DNA from: Marinobacter salicampi | GTDB taxonomy: Bacteria; Pseudomonadota; Gammaproteobacteria; Pseudomonadales; Oleiphilaceae | NCBI RefSeq assembly: GCF_011074795.1 | Contig: NZ_JAAMPF010000012.1 | Location: forward strand, 372,001 to 436,000 | Direction: 5' to 3' | Length of the DNA: 64,000 nt | In this document: piece by piece, positions 19,460 to 27,719 of the stretch | Numbering within the stretch: the first letter of the stretch is position 1 | Layout of the letters: each line of letters starts with the position of its first letter | Position numbers and translations under genes: made by a program | Notes under the pieces: generated by a model | What the model saw: only the letters and a program-made list of their open reading frames with translations | Told to the model about the DNA's origin: nothing | Databases searched by the model: none

Positions 19460-20364
19460 CAGTCGTACCGAGCTGATCGCGCATTCGAATAAACGCTCAA
19501 AGCTGTAACAGTGACCAGAATCAGGCCCATTCCGAAAATCTGCAGACCCACAAGATTCTGGTTCAACACCACAAAGCCAAACAGTGAGGCAGTAACCGGT
19601 TCCACCATGGCCACAATTGAGGCCACCGCCGGCGCAGTATGGTTCAGGCCAACGATGTAGAGAATGAAGGATATGCCCCCGCCAAGGACGCCCAGCACAA
19701 CGAACAGGGGCCAACTCGGAGTGGTCAGTACCGCCACGATCTGCTCGTTATCAACCAGCCAGACAAGCACGGCAACGAGCGTGGCGAACGCTATCGCAAG
19801 AATTGCCTGTGGACTGCCATGGGGGGCTGCGTACTTGAAGCCGAAGATGAAAACTGCATACGACAATCCGGAAAGCAACCCGGCTACCACACCGATCCCC
19901 GTCACTGAGCCGGCACCGATGTCGTAAATACGCGTCAGCAACACCACCCCGACCATCACCATCGCGATGGCGATCCACTTCACCGGGGTGGCACTCTCCA
20001 GCTTGAGTGCGAATGACACCAGATAGACGAACACCGGAGCGCAATACATCAGAGTCGCCGCGACAGCGACACTGCCCTCTGCGATGCTCATGAAATAGAA
20101 TGAGAAGTTACCCGCTACACCCAAACCCGCGATCACCGACCAGAACCACAGGCGGCGATCTGTCAGGCCACTGCCCCGAGGACGAACCGCCAGCCATATC
20201 AGGACGAACAGAAGCCCGATGCCTCCGCGGTAGAACGCGACTACAAAGGCGCTCCAGCTTTCAGCCATGAGGATGGCGCCTATTCCCCCGGACAACCCCC
20301 AGCAAAGAGCTGCCAGTGCCACAAGCGCGGTGCTCGTTGCTGCCGTTCTGGCGTTGAGGCTCAT
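19459..20364 (-). CDS. EamA-family (DMT) transporter
   Basis: A 301-residue membrane protein with ten hydrophobic segments in two EamA repeats. The first repeat begins A-L-A-A-L-C-W-G-L-S-G-G-I-G-A and the second contains G-L-L-S-G-L-S-Y-A-V-F-I-F-G. The C-terminus carries the typical P-V-T-A-S-L-F-G-F-V-V-L-N-Q. It is an inner-membrane exporter or importer of an unknown metabolite. It is a single gene, convergent with glgP. It differs from RarD (short N-terminus, different signature), so it is a separate subfamily. Confidence 0.88.
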   Translation of the reverse strand: MSLNARTAATSTALVALAALCWGLSGGIGAILMAESWSAFVVAFYRGGIGLLFVLIWLAVRPRGSGLTDRRLWFWSVIAGLGVAGNFSFYFMSIAEGSVAVAATLMYCAPVFVYLVSFALKLESATPVKWIAIAMVMVGVVLLTRIYDIGAGSVTGIGVVAGLLSGLSYAVFIFGFKYAAPHGSPQAILAIAFATLVAVLVWLVDNEQIVAVLTTPSWPLFVVLGVLGGGISFILYIVGLNHTAPAVASIVAMVEPVTASLFGFVVLNQNLVGLQIFGMGLILVTVTALSVYSNARSARYD

Positions 20365-20674
20365 CGATTGCTGTATGTGTCGGGCGCGTGCTGTGTCCTT
20401 GCGGTCGTCATCCTTTACCTCCCATAGTTCGGAATCCTTTCATAAATTCAGTCGAGCTATTGTGACTTTTTGGCCTGGCTCTGCGCAAACCTGCATAACG
20501 GCTCAGCGCTCGCCGCCGGAGCCCAAACTTCTGTCGTCCATGGGATCTGCTTGGTTTATTGCCACAGATCAAATTACGAATAACCTTGTGCTCATAAGAT
20601 ATATATACGAAGCGCGGGAGCATCCCGATGTCGTCGCTGTCCCTTGGATGAAGATAATCAATGCGGAGGTTGCA
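20365..20674. other. Divergent promoter region
   Basis: 310 bases between the DMT and rhodanese genes. An AT-rich stretch near 20590-20612 (ATAAGATATATATAC) could contain the -10 element for the rhodanese gene. A single GTGACTT half-site near 20462 resembles half of the palindrome at 22015. No gene was recognised. Confidence 0.35.
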
Positions 20675-21217
20675 ATGAAACATCTGGTTTTGAGCCTCGT
20701 AATGAGTACGTTCGCCACGGCAGCCTTTGCCGAGAACGCGGCTCCGCTGAGCCCGGAGCAGACCTGGCAATTACTGCAGGATAAAGGGGACGAGGTTCTG
20801 TTCGTTGATGTGCGGGATCCCGTCGAAATCATGTTTATCGGATTCACGGACGCCGTCGATATCAACCTTCCTTTCAAACTTGTCGACCGCCACGAATTTA
20901 TTGAACAGAAAAAGCAGTTTGCGATGAAGACCAACCCGGATTTTGTGTCAGGTGTTGAGAAGGCACTGCATGACAAGGGGCTGGACAAGGATGCGCTCGT
21001 CATCACTATGTGTCGCTCCGGCGCTACCCGCGGCAAGCCCAGCGCCGAGTACCTGATGGAGCACGGTTTCACTAACGTGAACTATGTAGAGACGGGCTTT
21101 CAGGGCGACAAAGCGAAAGAAGGTGACCAGAAGGGGATGAGAGTCGTGAACGGCTGGATGAACTCAGACCTGCCCTGGTCCGGCTCGATCAATCCGGACA
21201 AGATCTACCAGCCCTGA
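20675..21217 (+). CDS. Periplasmic rhodanese-domain protein
   Basis: A 180-residue protein with a cleavable signal peptide (M-K-H-L-V-L-S-L-V-M...A-A-F-A, cut before E20). Its single rhodanese domain has the active-site loop C-R-S-G-A-T-R with Cys113 as the persulfide carrier. It transfers sulfane sulfur in the periplasm; the donor and acceptor are unknown. The start is set by GGAGG six bases before the ATG at 20675; the open frame extends far upstream but has no support there. Next to it lie a secreted DsrE-like protein, a DUF2892 protein and a Crp/Fnr regulator, which together look like a sulfur-handling island. Confidence 0.88.
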   Translation: MKHLVLSLVMSTFATAAFAENAAPLSPEQTWQLLQDKGDEVLFVDVRDPVEIMFIGFTDAVDINLPFKLVDRHEFIEQKKQFAMKTNPDFVSGVEKALHDKGLDKDALVITMCRSGATRGKPSAEYLMEHGFTNVNYVETGFQGDKAKEGDQKGMRVVNGWMNSDLPWSGSINPDKIYQP

Positions 21218-21245
21218 TGGGATGACCGACATGTAAGGCAGGCCT

Positions 21246-21273
21246 GGCGGGGCCATCCTCTGTTGTCCCCGCC
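21246..21273. terminator. Stem-loop between convergent rhodanese and DsrE genes
   Basis: GGCGGGG (21246-21252) pairs with CCCCGCC (21267-21273), with further partial pairing outside. It lies between two convergent genes. No long T-run is present, so it is a possible rather than certain terminator. Confidence 0.4.
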
Positions 21274-21289
21274 TGGGCTTATTGCACTG

Positions 21290-21736
21290 TCAGAAGCTGA
21301 ACACTCGGTAGCCAGGGTCCAGCATTTGTGCGGCCATATCTGGGGGTGTGGCCACATTGACGCCGTCAAGCAAGTCATCCTTGGTGTGCTCGCTGTTAGG
21401 CAGATACAACGCGCAAACGCTCACACTGGCGCCCTCCTTCATCAGGCGTCGCAGCATCTGACCAGGCGTAAGATCTTTAGGCTTCAGGGCCTCGGCCTCG
21501 TAAGAGCTGAGCGCGAGATCGCCAGCGCTGTCGCACAGTAGAACGTTTACCTCTGCCCCCTGGTCGGACATCGTATTACTTAGCACCATGGCCATTCCCT
21601 GGGTTTGCAGGGAGTCGTCGGAAAGAATTACCAGCACCTTCTCGACTGTCTGTTGATCATTCTCGGCAAGCACATGCGTCGTCAGGGACAACGCCACCAA
21701 TGTGGCTAACAATAAGCGAGTGGTTAATCTAATCAT
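21290..21736 (-). CDS. Secreted DsrE-like protein
   Basis: A 148-residue protein with a signal peptide (cut after T-H-V-L-A, about residue 24) and a DsrE/DsrF-like fold: V-L-V-I-L-S-D-D-S-L-Q-T-Q-G-M-A-M-V-L-S then A-E-V-N-V-L-L-C-D-S-A-G and S-V-C-A-L-Y-L-P-N. Cys68 and Cys108 are conserved-type positions that could carry sulfur or a disulfide. Cytoplasmic DsrE proteins relay sulfur between persulfide enzymes; the exported version is presumably a partner of the periplasmic rhodanese. AGGAGA precedes the ATG. It follows the DUF2892 gene by 16 bp, so the two are an operon. Confidence 0.82.
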   Translation of the reverse strand: MIRLTTRLLLATLVALSLTTHVLAENDQQTVEKVLVILSDDSLQTQGMAMVLSNTMSDQGAEVNVLLCDSAGDLALSSYEAEALKPKDLTPGQMLRRLMKEGASVSVCALYLPNSEHTKDDLLDGVNVATPPDMAAQMLDPGYRVFSF

Positions 21737-21752
21737 GGCTTGATCTCCTGGG

Positions 21753-21953
21753 TTAACGGGTTGGTTTTGCTTTGCAGGTTTTTATGCCCAGCAGGGAGTA
21801 GGCTGGACAAAGGCCAACCACTGCAGTGGCCAGCGGTATAACGCCTAACCAGCCCCAGGCAGTTTGTGGGCCGATAAACACAAGGGCGATAAGCACCAGG
21901 CCCAGAATGGCTCGAACGGTTCGGTCTACGGTCCCCATATTGCGGCTCATCAT
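21753..21953 (-). CDS. DUF2892 membrane protein
   Basis: A 66-residue protein matching the DUF2892 / YgaP-transmembrane family: M-x-x-N-M-G-x-x-D-R-x-x-R-x-x-x-G, two membrane helices, then G-L-C-P-A-Y-S-L-L-G-I-K-T-C. In YgaP this helix pair is fused to a rhodanese domain, which agrees with the rhodanese gene nearby. Both cysteines of the G-L-C-P...K-T-C end are present. AGGAG precedes the double ATG at 21953/21950. First gene of the DUF2892-DsrE operon, divergent from the Crp/Fnr regulator. Confidence 0.85.
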   Translation of the reverse strand: MMSRNMGTVDRTVRAILGLVLIALVFIGPQTAWGWLGVIPLATAVVGLCPAYSLLGIKTCKAKPTR

Positions 21954-22014
21954 CTTCTCTCCTATAGGATTATGAGGGGTGCTTTTACTTTAGGAGCCTG
22001 CGACAAAGCACTCA

Positions 22015-22027
22015 GTGACTAAGTCAC
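22015..22027. promoter_or_regulatory. 13-base palindrome, probable operator of the Crp/Fnr-type regulator
   Basis: GTGACT-A-AGTCAC is a perfect inverted repeat about one central base. It lies in the 89-bp gap between the divergent DUF2892 and Crp/Fnr genes, ending 15 bases before the regulator's ATG and close to its ribosome-binding site. Crp/Fnr proteins bind TGTGA/TCACA-like palindromes, but with an even centre (six-base gap between GTGA and TCAC). Here the gap is five. Binding by the adjacent regulator is an inference. Confidence 0.5.
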
Positions 22028-22042
22028 ACAGGGAGTCTGTAA

Positions 22043-22669
22043 ATGAGCAAAAACGACCAGACGCTGAAACACCCTATTCTCGAGGTCTTGCCCGCGCAGA
22101 TAAGGCAAGAGGCAGAGACCACGCTGACGTTGCTGTCTTTACCGCCTGGAACAGTCATTTTCCGACCTGGCGATCCCTGTTCAGGTCTGCCCCTGGTGGT
22201 CACTGGCTCCGTAAAAGTTCAGATGACCGGGGCCTCCGGGCACGGCATAGTGCTGTACCGCATGGGAGCCAGTGAAATATGCACCTTGTCCATCGGCTGC
22301 CTGATGTCCGGCCACGGCTATCGGGCTGAGGCGGTGGTGGAAGAGCCTGCCGAGGCCATTATGGTGCCTCGTCCCCTTTTTGATCAGATGATGGCTGTAT
22401 CGGCCGAGTTCCGGGCCGGCATCATGGTGTCCTACGGCCGCCGGCTCGACGACCTTATGCTGCTTGTGGAGGAAGTAGCGTTCCGCCGCATGGACGAACG
22501 CCTGGAAGAATGGCTGGGCAGCCGGGCGAAACAGGGGGCGATCTGCATTACCCATCAGGAACTGGCGGTGGAACTGGGCACCGCCCGTGAAGTGGTCAGC
22601 CGCCTGCTGAAAGAACTGGAGCGGCAGGGGCGCGTTGTGCTTGGCCGGGGGCGTATACAGTGCCTGTAG
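22043..22669 (+). CDS. Crp/Fnr-family transcriptional regulator
   Basis: A 208-residue regulator: a cyclic-nucleotide-binding-like beta barrel (residues about 25-120), dimer helix (125-155) and a Crp-type helix-turn-helix (T-H-Q-E-L-A-V-E-L-G-T-A-R-E-V-V-S-R-L-L-K-E-L, 170-192). It lacks the N-terminal Cys cluster of Fnr, so it is not an oxygen-sensing [4Fe-4S] Fnr. It has Cys80 and Cys86 in the barrel (E-I-C-T-L-S-I-G-C), a pattern that could sense redox or sulfane sulfur. GGGAG precedes the ATG. Divergent from DUF2892-DsrE, it probably controls these sulfur genes and itself through the palindrome at 22015. Confidence 0.88.
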   Translation: MSKNDQTLKHPILEVLPAQIRQEAETTLTLLSLPPGTVIFRPGDPCSGLPLVVTGSVKVQMTGASGHGIVLYRMGASEICTLSIGCLMSGHGYRAEAVVEEPAEAIMVPRPLFDQMMAVSAEFRAGIMVSYGRRLDDLMLLVEEVAFRRMDERLEEWLGSRAKQGAICITHQELAVELGTAREVVSRLLKELERQGRVVLGRGRIQCL

Positions 22670-22753
22670 AAACAGGGAAGCAGGTATTCCATACCGTGGG
22701 ACTGACCAAAACCTACCACCAGGGAGAGGTCGAGGTACAGGCGCTACGTGGTG
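22660..22753 (+). pseudogene. N-terminal stub of an ABC transporter ATPase
   Basis: Starting at a GTG that overlaps the regulator's stop, 31 codons read V-G-L-T-K-T-Y-H-Q-G-E-V-E-V-Q-A-L-R-G. This is the classic first strand of LolD/MacB-type ABC ATPases just before the Walker A region. The homology then stops abruptly, and the 3' end of the SHOCT gene begins at 22760 on the other strand. No Walker A, signature or Walker B follows. The most likely reading is a deletion or rearrangement that removed an ABC gene once co-transcribed with the regulator. Confidence 0.65.
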
Positions 22754-22759
22754 AGCCTA

Positions 22760-23014
22760 TCAGCTCTCCAAGTCCTTTTTTATTTGCTCAAACTCATCCC
22801 GGCTTATCTCGCCCCTGGCATAGCGTTTCCGGACAATATCGAGCGCAGTTTCCCTGGAGTTCACCGCGCTGTCCGAATCGTTTCCCCAGGGTCTACTCGA
22901 CCCGCCACGGCCGAATATGAAGTAGAGTAGGACCACAAACGCCGTTATCATCACCAGGGGCATGAGAAAGGGAAACACCCACCAGCCACCCCATCCATAA
23001 TGTTCCGGTCCCAT
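22760..23014 (-). CDS. SHOCT-domain membrane protein
   Basis: An 84-residue protein with one membrane helix (V-F-P-F-L-M-P-L-V-M-I-T-A-F-V-V-L-L-Y-F-I-F). The C-terminal SHOCT motif reads A-L-D-I-V-R-K-R-Y-A-R-G-E-I-S-R-D-E-F-E-Q-I-K-K-D-L. SHOCT segments are short helical oligomerisation modules found in many small membrane proteins; no biochemical role is known. AGGAGG precedes the ATG. Its stop abuts the ABC ATPase stub. Confidence 0.85.
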   Translation of the reverse strand: MGPEHYGWGGWWVFPFLMPLVMITAFVVLLYFIFGRGGSSRPWGNDSDSAVNSRETALDIVRKRYARGEISRDEFEQIKKDLES

Positions 23015-23197
23015 GTATGCCTCCTGACAGATTTGCTGAGCTCAATCGACCGTCAACTATGCATTACCTTAGAGTGAACAGCCGCGCTTGTCGTTAGGTC
23101 TCGACCAATGAGCCCGGCTGCACGTAGTGTTCGACCGGACTCGATATATCGCTCCGGGTTGTCAAGCTCACCGGGCACTCGATCGACATCGCCAGTT

Positions 23198-24235
23198 TTA
23201 CCTGCCCGACCTGACCCCCGACCTGCCGTGCCGCAGCTTTCTGCTCCAGCGCTGCTTGGCGAATTTACGCAGGTTGGAGACATTGTCAGTCTCATCCATG
23301 ATCTCGGTGCCCAACAGAGTCTCCATGATATCCTCGAGAGTGACAATACCAAGCCAGGTGCCCAGCTCATCATAAACAAGCACCATGTGCTGGCGCTCGC
23401 GAAGCATTTCCGCGAACAGAAACTCGATGTTGGTGGTGCCCTTGACCCGCTTGGCCGGCCGCAAGTGGTCCATGAGGTTGGCGTCTTCATCAATGGTGAG
23501 CAGGTCGGACTTGTGGATGTAGCCCCAGGCCTCGTCGTCCTCGTCGATCACCGGATAGCGCGAGAAGGGCAGTGACGTCACCAGATTACGGAATTCCTCC
23601 ACCGTGGTATCAGGCCTGATGGTCTTGCAGACGGTTCTCGGGGTCATTACCCCGCTCACCTTGATCTCGTGGAAACGCAGGACGTTCTGAATCATGCGGC
23701 GCTCGTCCTCATCCAGGGCCTGCTGGTCACGCCCGATTTCCACCAGGGCACTGATCTCGGCCCGGATGTCGGTTTCATCCTCGCCGGGCGTAAGTCGCCG
23801 GGTCACCTGCTTCGACAGCCAAACGAAGGGAAGCAGACTTTTCACCAGGAAGCCGAGCACGCCGGGCAAATAGGGCGCTATGGCGCGCCAATATTTTGCA
23901 CCGATGGTCTTGGGTATGATCTCCGAGAAGAACAGAATCGCCAGTGTCATTATTGCCGAAGCCGCACCCAGCCAGGCTTCGCCAAACAGCACCGCCACCT
24001 GCGCACCGACGCCTGTCGCGCCCGCGGTATGAGCGACCGTGTTAAGAGTCAAGATAGCAGCAAGTGGATCCTCGATATCATCCTTGAGCTTGCGTAGACG
24101 CTGAAACAGGGAAGGCTTGTCTTTTTTCAGCGAGGCTACATAGCTTGGGGTTACCGATAGAAGCGCTGCTTCAAGAATTGAGCAAAGAAATGAAAAGGCG
24201 ATAGAAAGAACCGCGAACGCGATCAGGAGACTCAT
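23198..24235 (-). CDS. CNNM/CorC-like membrane protein with CBS pair
   Basis: A 345-residue protein with an N-terminal DUF21 membrane domain (about 1-180, including S-E-I-I-P-K-T-I-G-A-K-Y, the family hallmark) and two CBS domains (about 195-325: V-M-T-P-R-T-V...F-S-R-Y-P-V-I-D-E...V-Y-D-E-L-G-T-W-L-G-I-V-T-L-E-D-I-M-E-T-L-L-G-T-E-I). Relatives (CNNM, MpfA, YrkA) move or regulate Mg2+ and CBS domains bind adenosine nucleotides. It is shorter than many relatives (about 430) and lacks the C-terminal CorC_HlyC domain; the tail is basic and low-complexity instead. Single gene. Confidence 0.87.
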   Translation of the reverse strand: MSLLIAFAVLSIAFSFLCSILEAALLSVTPSYVASLKKDKPSLFQRLRKLKDDIEDPLAAILTLNTVAHTAGATGVGAQVAVLFGEAWLGAASAIMTLAILFFSEIIPKTIGAKYWRAIAPYLPGVLGFLVKSLLPFVWLSKQVTRRLTPGEDETDIRAEISALVEIGRDQQALDEDERRMIQNVLRFHEIKVSGVMTPRTVCKTIRPDTTVEEFRNLVTSLPFSRYPVIDEDDEAWGYIHKSDLLTIDEDANLMDHLRPAKRVKGTTNIEFLFAEMLRERQHMVLVYDELGTWLGIVTLEDIMETLLGTEIMDETDNVSNLRKFAKQRWSRKLRHGRSGVRSGR

Positions 24236-24373
24236 ACGTACCTTGATTTGGGGAACAGGTCTGTATTATACCAACTTCCTTTGGTACGGAAATGGGGCCC
24301 CTGACCGGAAAGGCTCGCCAGTTACAAAAAGCCGGCCCGCTTTTGCTTGCCTTCGGTCAACGGTTTTTACTGG

Positions 24374-25273
24374 TCAAAGGCGAGCAGCGCTAGGCCCCAT
24401 CGGCTGCCGGCTGAAAATGCCCACGATCGGCGTGCCATGGGCGCGCAGAATAGGTTCGATTTCACGATGCAGGCCGTGGTACCGATAAAACGGCACACGG
24501 GGAAACAGATGGTGTATTGAGTGCAGGTTCTGGCCCATCCAGAACCACTCCAGCGGCTTCATCCATTTCGGCATGATCAGGCTGTTGGTGTTGCGGTAGC
24601 GTTTCGGCTCCTGGTAGGGAATGTGGGGCCGGTAGGCAAACCAGTAAGCGGTGAAAAAGCCACCAAACAGATAGCCCAGAACAACGACGCTGAGGGTGCC
24701 GGGCAGGTCCACCGCCACCACGAACACTACCCGCCAGCCCAGGGAAACCAGCACCTCCATGCAGTAGATGGTGCGGTCCTTCACTGATGCTGTTGCCCAA
24801 TGCTGCCGGGCAAAAAAGCTGTTCTGGACTCCGAGGAACCGGATGACCGTGATGACCGCGGGTATCAGGCCCCTGCCCATGCCGCTGACCATGTAGTCCG
24901 GGTCCCTGTCCGGCTGGTTGGTATACCGGTGGTGGGTGAAGTGCTCGTGGCGGTGGGAAGCGTAAGGTATGGCAATCAGCGGCGCCACCAGGTAACCGCA
25001 GAGATCGTTCAGCCACCTGAGCCGTTCATGACCGCCGTGAATATTGCCATGCACGGCCTCATGCAAAGGGGTATAAGCTAGGTAGGTCAGAGCCCCAAGC
25101 ACAGGCAGAGCCAGCCAGACAGACAGCGCCCCGCTGGCGAACAGCCAAAGGTTCGTCACAAACCCGGTGAGCACGACCGCCACAAGCATGACGGTGGGCC
25201 AGGCCACATCCCCCATATGATTCTTGGCCGCGGAAATGGCCTGTTTGTTCAGTACAGCAAGATCCTGAGACAC
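24374..25273 (-). CDS. Fatty acid desaturase family protein
   Basis: A 299-residue membrane di-iron enzyme. Three histidine boxes are intact: H-E-A-V-H-G-N-I-H (about 70), H-R-H-E-H-F-T-H-H (about 107) and H-S-I-H-H-L-F-P-R (about 250). These ligate the two irons that insert a double bond or hydroxyl using O2. Membrane segments flank the boxes. The family also includes carotenoid hydroxylases and ketolases, so an acyl chain is likely but not certain as substrate. The start is a GTG at 25273 with AGAGG seven bases before it. Single gene; in a marine organism a role in membrane fluidity in the cold would fit. Confidence 0.85.
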   Translation of the reverse strand: MSQDLAVLNKQAISAAKNHMGDVAWPTVMLVAVVLTGFVTNLWLFASGALSVWLALPVLGALTYLAYTPLHEAVHGNIHGGHERLRWLNDLCGYLVAPLIAIPYASHRHEHFTHHRYTNQPDRDPDYMVSGMGRGLIPAVITVIRFLGVQNSFFARQHWATASVKDRTIYCMEVLVSLGWRVVFVVAVDLPGTLSVVVLGYLFGGFFTAYWFAYRPHIPYQEPKRYRNTNSLIMPKWMKPLEWFWMGQNLHSIHHLFPRVPFYRYHGLHREIEPILRAHGTPIVGIFSRQPMGPSAARL

Positions 25274-25381
25274 GTATAAACCTCTGGCGAAAGCATGGTT
25301 AGCTAGCCCAGTCTAATTAGCGCGTGGCACGCTAGCCAGGGGTATAGGGGCCAGATGCCTCGCCAGAGTTGGTGCCGGATA

Positions 25382-27577
25382 TCAGCCAGCCAAGGGCTGG
25401 CGAGTATTAGCAGCCCGAACCTCGTGCAACTTTTTATAGCTCTCAATCAGCCGCAGGTGCCTGTCCAGGCCGTCGAGCTGCATGTTGGTTGGCGTGAGAC
25501 CTGGGAAGCGAAGGCTGCCGTTCACTGCACCCAGTACGGTTTCCATGGTCGGCTCTGTGAACATGCGACGAAGGTTGAACAGGAAATCGTTCAGCTCGAG
25601 CTCGCCGTCCAGCTCAATTTCCAGCACCGCGTTCATGGCCTGGTAGAACAGGTTGCGCTCCACGGTGTTGTCGTTGAACTGCAGGAAGGCGTCCACTGAA
25701 TCAAGGGCTTCTTCATGCTGCTGCAGCGCCAGGTAGATCATCAGTTTCAGCTCAAGGATGGTGAGCTGGCCCCAGACGGTGTTTTCGTCAAACTCAACAC
25801 CGATCAGGTTGATGATCTTCATGTAGTTGTCCAGCTGACTTTCCTCCAGACGCTCCACGAGGTCGGTCAGTTGCCCCTCATCAAGGCGGTGAAGGTTGAG
25901 AATGTCTTCCCGGTAGTCCAGGGCCATGTTGGTGTTGTCCCAGACCAGGTCCTCCACCGGGTAGACTTCCGAATAGCCAGGCACCAGGATGCGGCAGACC
26001 GGGGCACCCAGATCTTCATGGACCGACACGTAGACTTCTTTACCCATCGCCCTGAGGATACCGAACAGGCTGTCCGCCTCTTCCTGGTTAGTGCCAGAAA
26101 AATCCCATTGGCAGAATTGGTAGTCCGACCGGGCACTGAAGAAGCGCCAGGAAACCACCCCCGAAGAATCGATAAAGTGCTCAACGTAGTTGTTGGGCTC
26201 GGTCACCGCCTGGCTGTTGAAGGTGGGCGGCGGTACATCGTTCAGTCCTTCAAAGCTGCGGCCCTGCATCAGTTCCGTCAGGCTGCGCTCCATGGCCACC
26301 TCGAAGCTCGGGTGGGCGCCGAAGGAGGCAAAGACGCCCCCGGTTTTCGGGTTCATCAGGGTGACGCAGGCCACAGGGTACTGACCACCCAGTGAGGCGT
26401 CCTTCACCAGTATGGGAAAGCCCTGCTTTTCCAGCGCCTGCACGCCTTCCAGGATATTGGGAAACTTTTCCAGCACCGACAGGGGCACATCCGGCAGGGC
26501 GATTTCCTCTTCAATGATCTGCTTCTTCACTGCCCGCTCGAAAATCTCCGACAGGCATTGCACCTGGGCTTCAGGCAGTGTGTTGCCCGCGCTCATACCA
26601 TTGCTGAGAAACAGGTTCTCGATCAGGTTGGAGGGGAAGTACACCACCTCGCCGTCGGACTGGCGCACGAACGGCAGCGAACAGATGCCCCGATCCGCCC
26701 GGCCGGAGTTGGTGTCGATCAGGTTGGAGCCGGCCAGCTCCCCGTCCGGGTTGTAGATGGACAGGCAATGATCGTCCAGGATGCCCTCAGGCAGCTCGTC
26801 CTCCGGCCCTGGCTGGAACCATTGTTCGTCCGGGTAGTGAACGAAGTCCCGGTGGGCGATATCTTCACCGAAATACTGGTCGTTGTAGAAAAAGTTACAG
26901 CTCAGTCGCTCAATGAACTCGCCCAGGGCCGAGCACAGGGCGCTTTCCTTGGTCGACCCCTTGCCATTGGTGAAGCACATGGGCGAAGCCGCGTCGCGAA
27001 TGTGCAGAGACCAGACGTGGGGCACGATGTTGCGCCAGGACGCGATCTCAATTTTCATGCCCAGCTTCGCCAGAATGGCGGTCATGTTGGCGATGGTCTG
27101 TTCCAGGGGCAGGTCCTTGCCCTCGATGTAGGTATGGCCGGCTTCTGGGGTGGTCATCAGCAGGGCCTGGGCGTCTTCATCCAGGCTGTCCACCGACTCA
27201 ATCTCGAAGGTGGGCCCGGTCTGCACCACCTTCTTGACGGTGCAGCGATCGATGGAGCGCAGGATGCCCTGCCGGTCCTTGTCGGAGATGTCTTCCGGCA
27301 GCTCTACCTGGATCTTGAAGATCTGGTTGTAGCGGTTTTCCGGGTCGACGATATTATTCTGGGACAGCCGGATATTGTCGGTGGAAATGCCCCGCGCCAG
27401 ACAGTAGACCCGCACAAAATAGGCTGCACACAGCGCCGAGGATGCCAGGAAGTAGTCAAAGGGGCTGGGTGCCGAGCCATCGCCCTTGTAACGGATGGGC
27501 TGGTCGGTGAGGACGGAGAAGTCGTCAAACTTCGCTTCCAGTCTGAGGTTGTCGAGAAAGTTGACGTTGATTTCCAT
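25382..27577 (-). CDS. OsmC-YcaO fusion protein
   Basis: A 731-residue protein. Residues 1 to about 140 form an OsmC-type domain with the expected peroxidatic and resolving cysteines (Cys50 in S-A-L-C-A-A and Cys112 in I-D-R-C-T-V-K-K). From about 150 onward it is a full YcaO protein, including the ATP-binding G-K-G-S-T-K-E-S-A-L-C-S-A-L-G-E-F-I-E-R and the C-terminal helical region. YcaO proteins activate amide backbones with ATP; E. coli YcaO is linked to RimO-dependent methylthiolation of ribosomal protein S12. The fusion adds a thiol-peroxidase-like module, suggesting that YcaO chemistry is tied to redox or sulfur state. Single gene. Confidence 0.9.
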   Translation of the reverse strand: MEINVNFLDNLRLEAKFDDFSVLTDQPIRYKGDGSAPSPFDYFLASSALCAAYFVRVYCLARGISTDNIRLSQNNIVDPENRYNQIFKIQVELPEDISDKDRQGILRSIDRCTVKKVVQTGPTFEIESVDSLDEDAQALLMTTPEAGHTYIEGKDLPLEQTIANMTAILAKLGMKIEIASWRNIVPHVWSLHIRDAASPMCFTNGKGSTKESALCSALGEFIERLSCNFFYNDQYFGEDIAHRDFVHYPDEQWFQPGPEDELPEGILDDHCLSIYNPDGELAGSNLIDTNSGRADRGICSLPFVRQSDGEVVYFPSNLIENLFLSNGMSAGNTLPEAQVQCLSEIFERAVKKQIIEEEIALPDVPLSVLEKFPNILEGVQALEKQGFPILVKDASLGGQYPVACVTLMNPKTGGVFASFGAHPSFEVAMERSLTELMQGRSFEGLNDVPPPTFNSQAVTEPNNYVEHFIDSSGVVSWRFFSARSDYQFCQWDFSGTNQEEADSLFGILRAMGKEVYVSVHEDLGAPVCRILVPGYSEVYPVEDLVWDNTNMALDYREDILNLHRLDEGQLTDLVERLEESQLDNYMKIINLIGVEFDENTVWGQLTILELKLMIYLALQQHEEALDSVDAFLQFNDNTVERNLFYQAMNAVLEIELDGELELNDFLFNLRRMFTEPTMETVLGAVNGSLRFPGLTPTNMQLDGLDRHLRLIESYKKLHEVRAANTRQPLAG

Positions 27578-27719
27578 TGCAAGGCTACCGGATCGGGAAA
27601 TTTTGGCTGAGTGGCGAAACTTTGAGCGCCATTATCCAGATTTCGACCGGCCTCGTCTCGACAGAAAGGTGCAGCACACGATTTTTCCTGCTCAGGCCCC
27701 CGTCCCCTGCGGTGACCGC

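Noticed and set aside
20267..20674. N-terminal extension of the rhodanese frame
   Set aside because: The start at 20675 has GGAGG and a signal peptide; the extension crosses the divergent promoter region and the DMT start.
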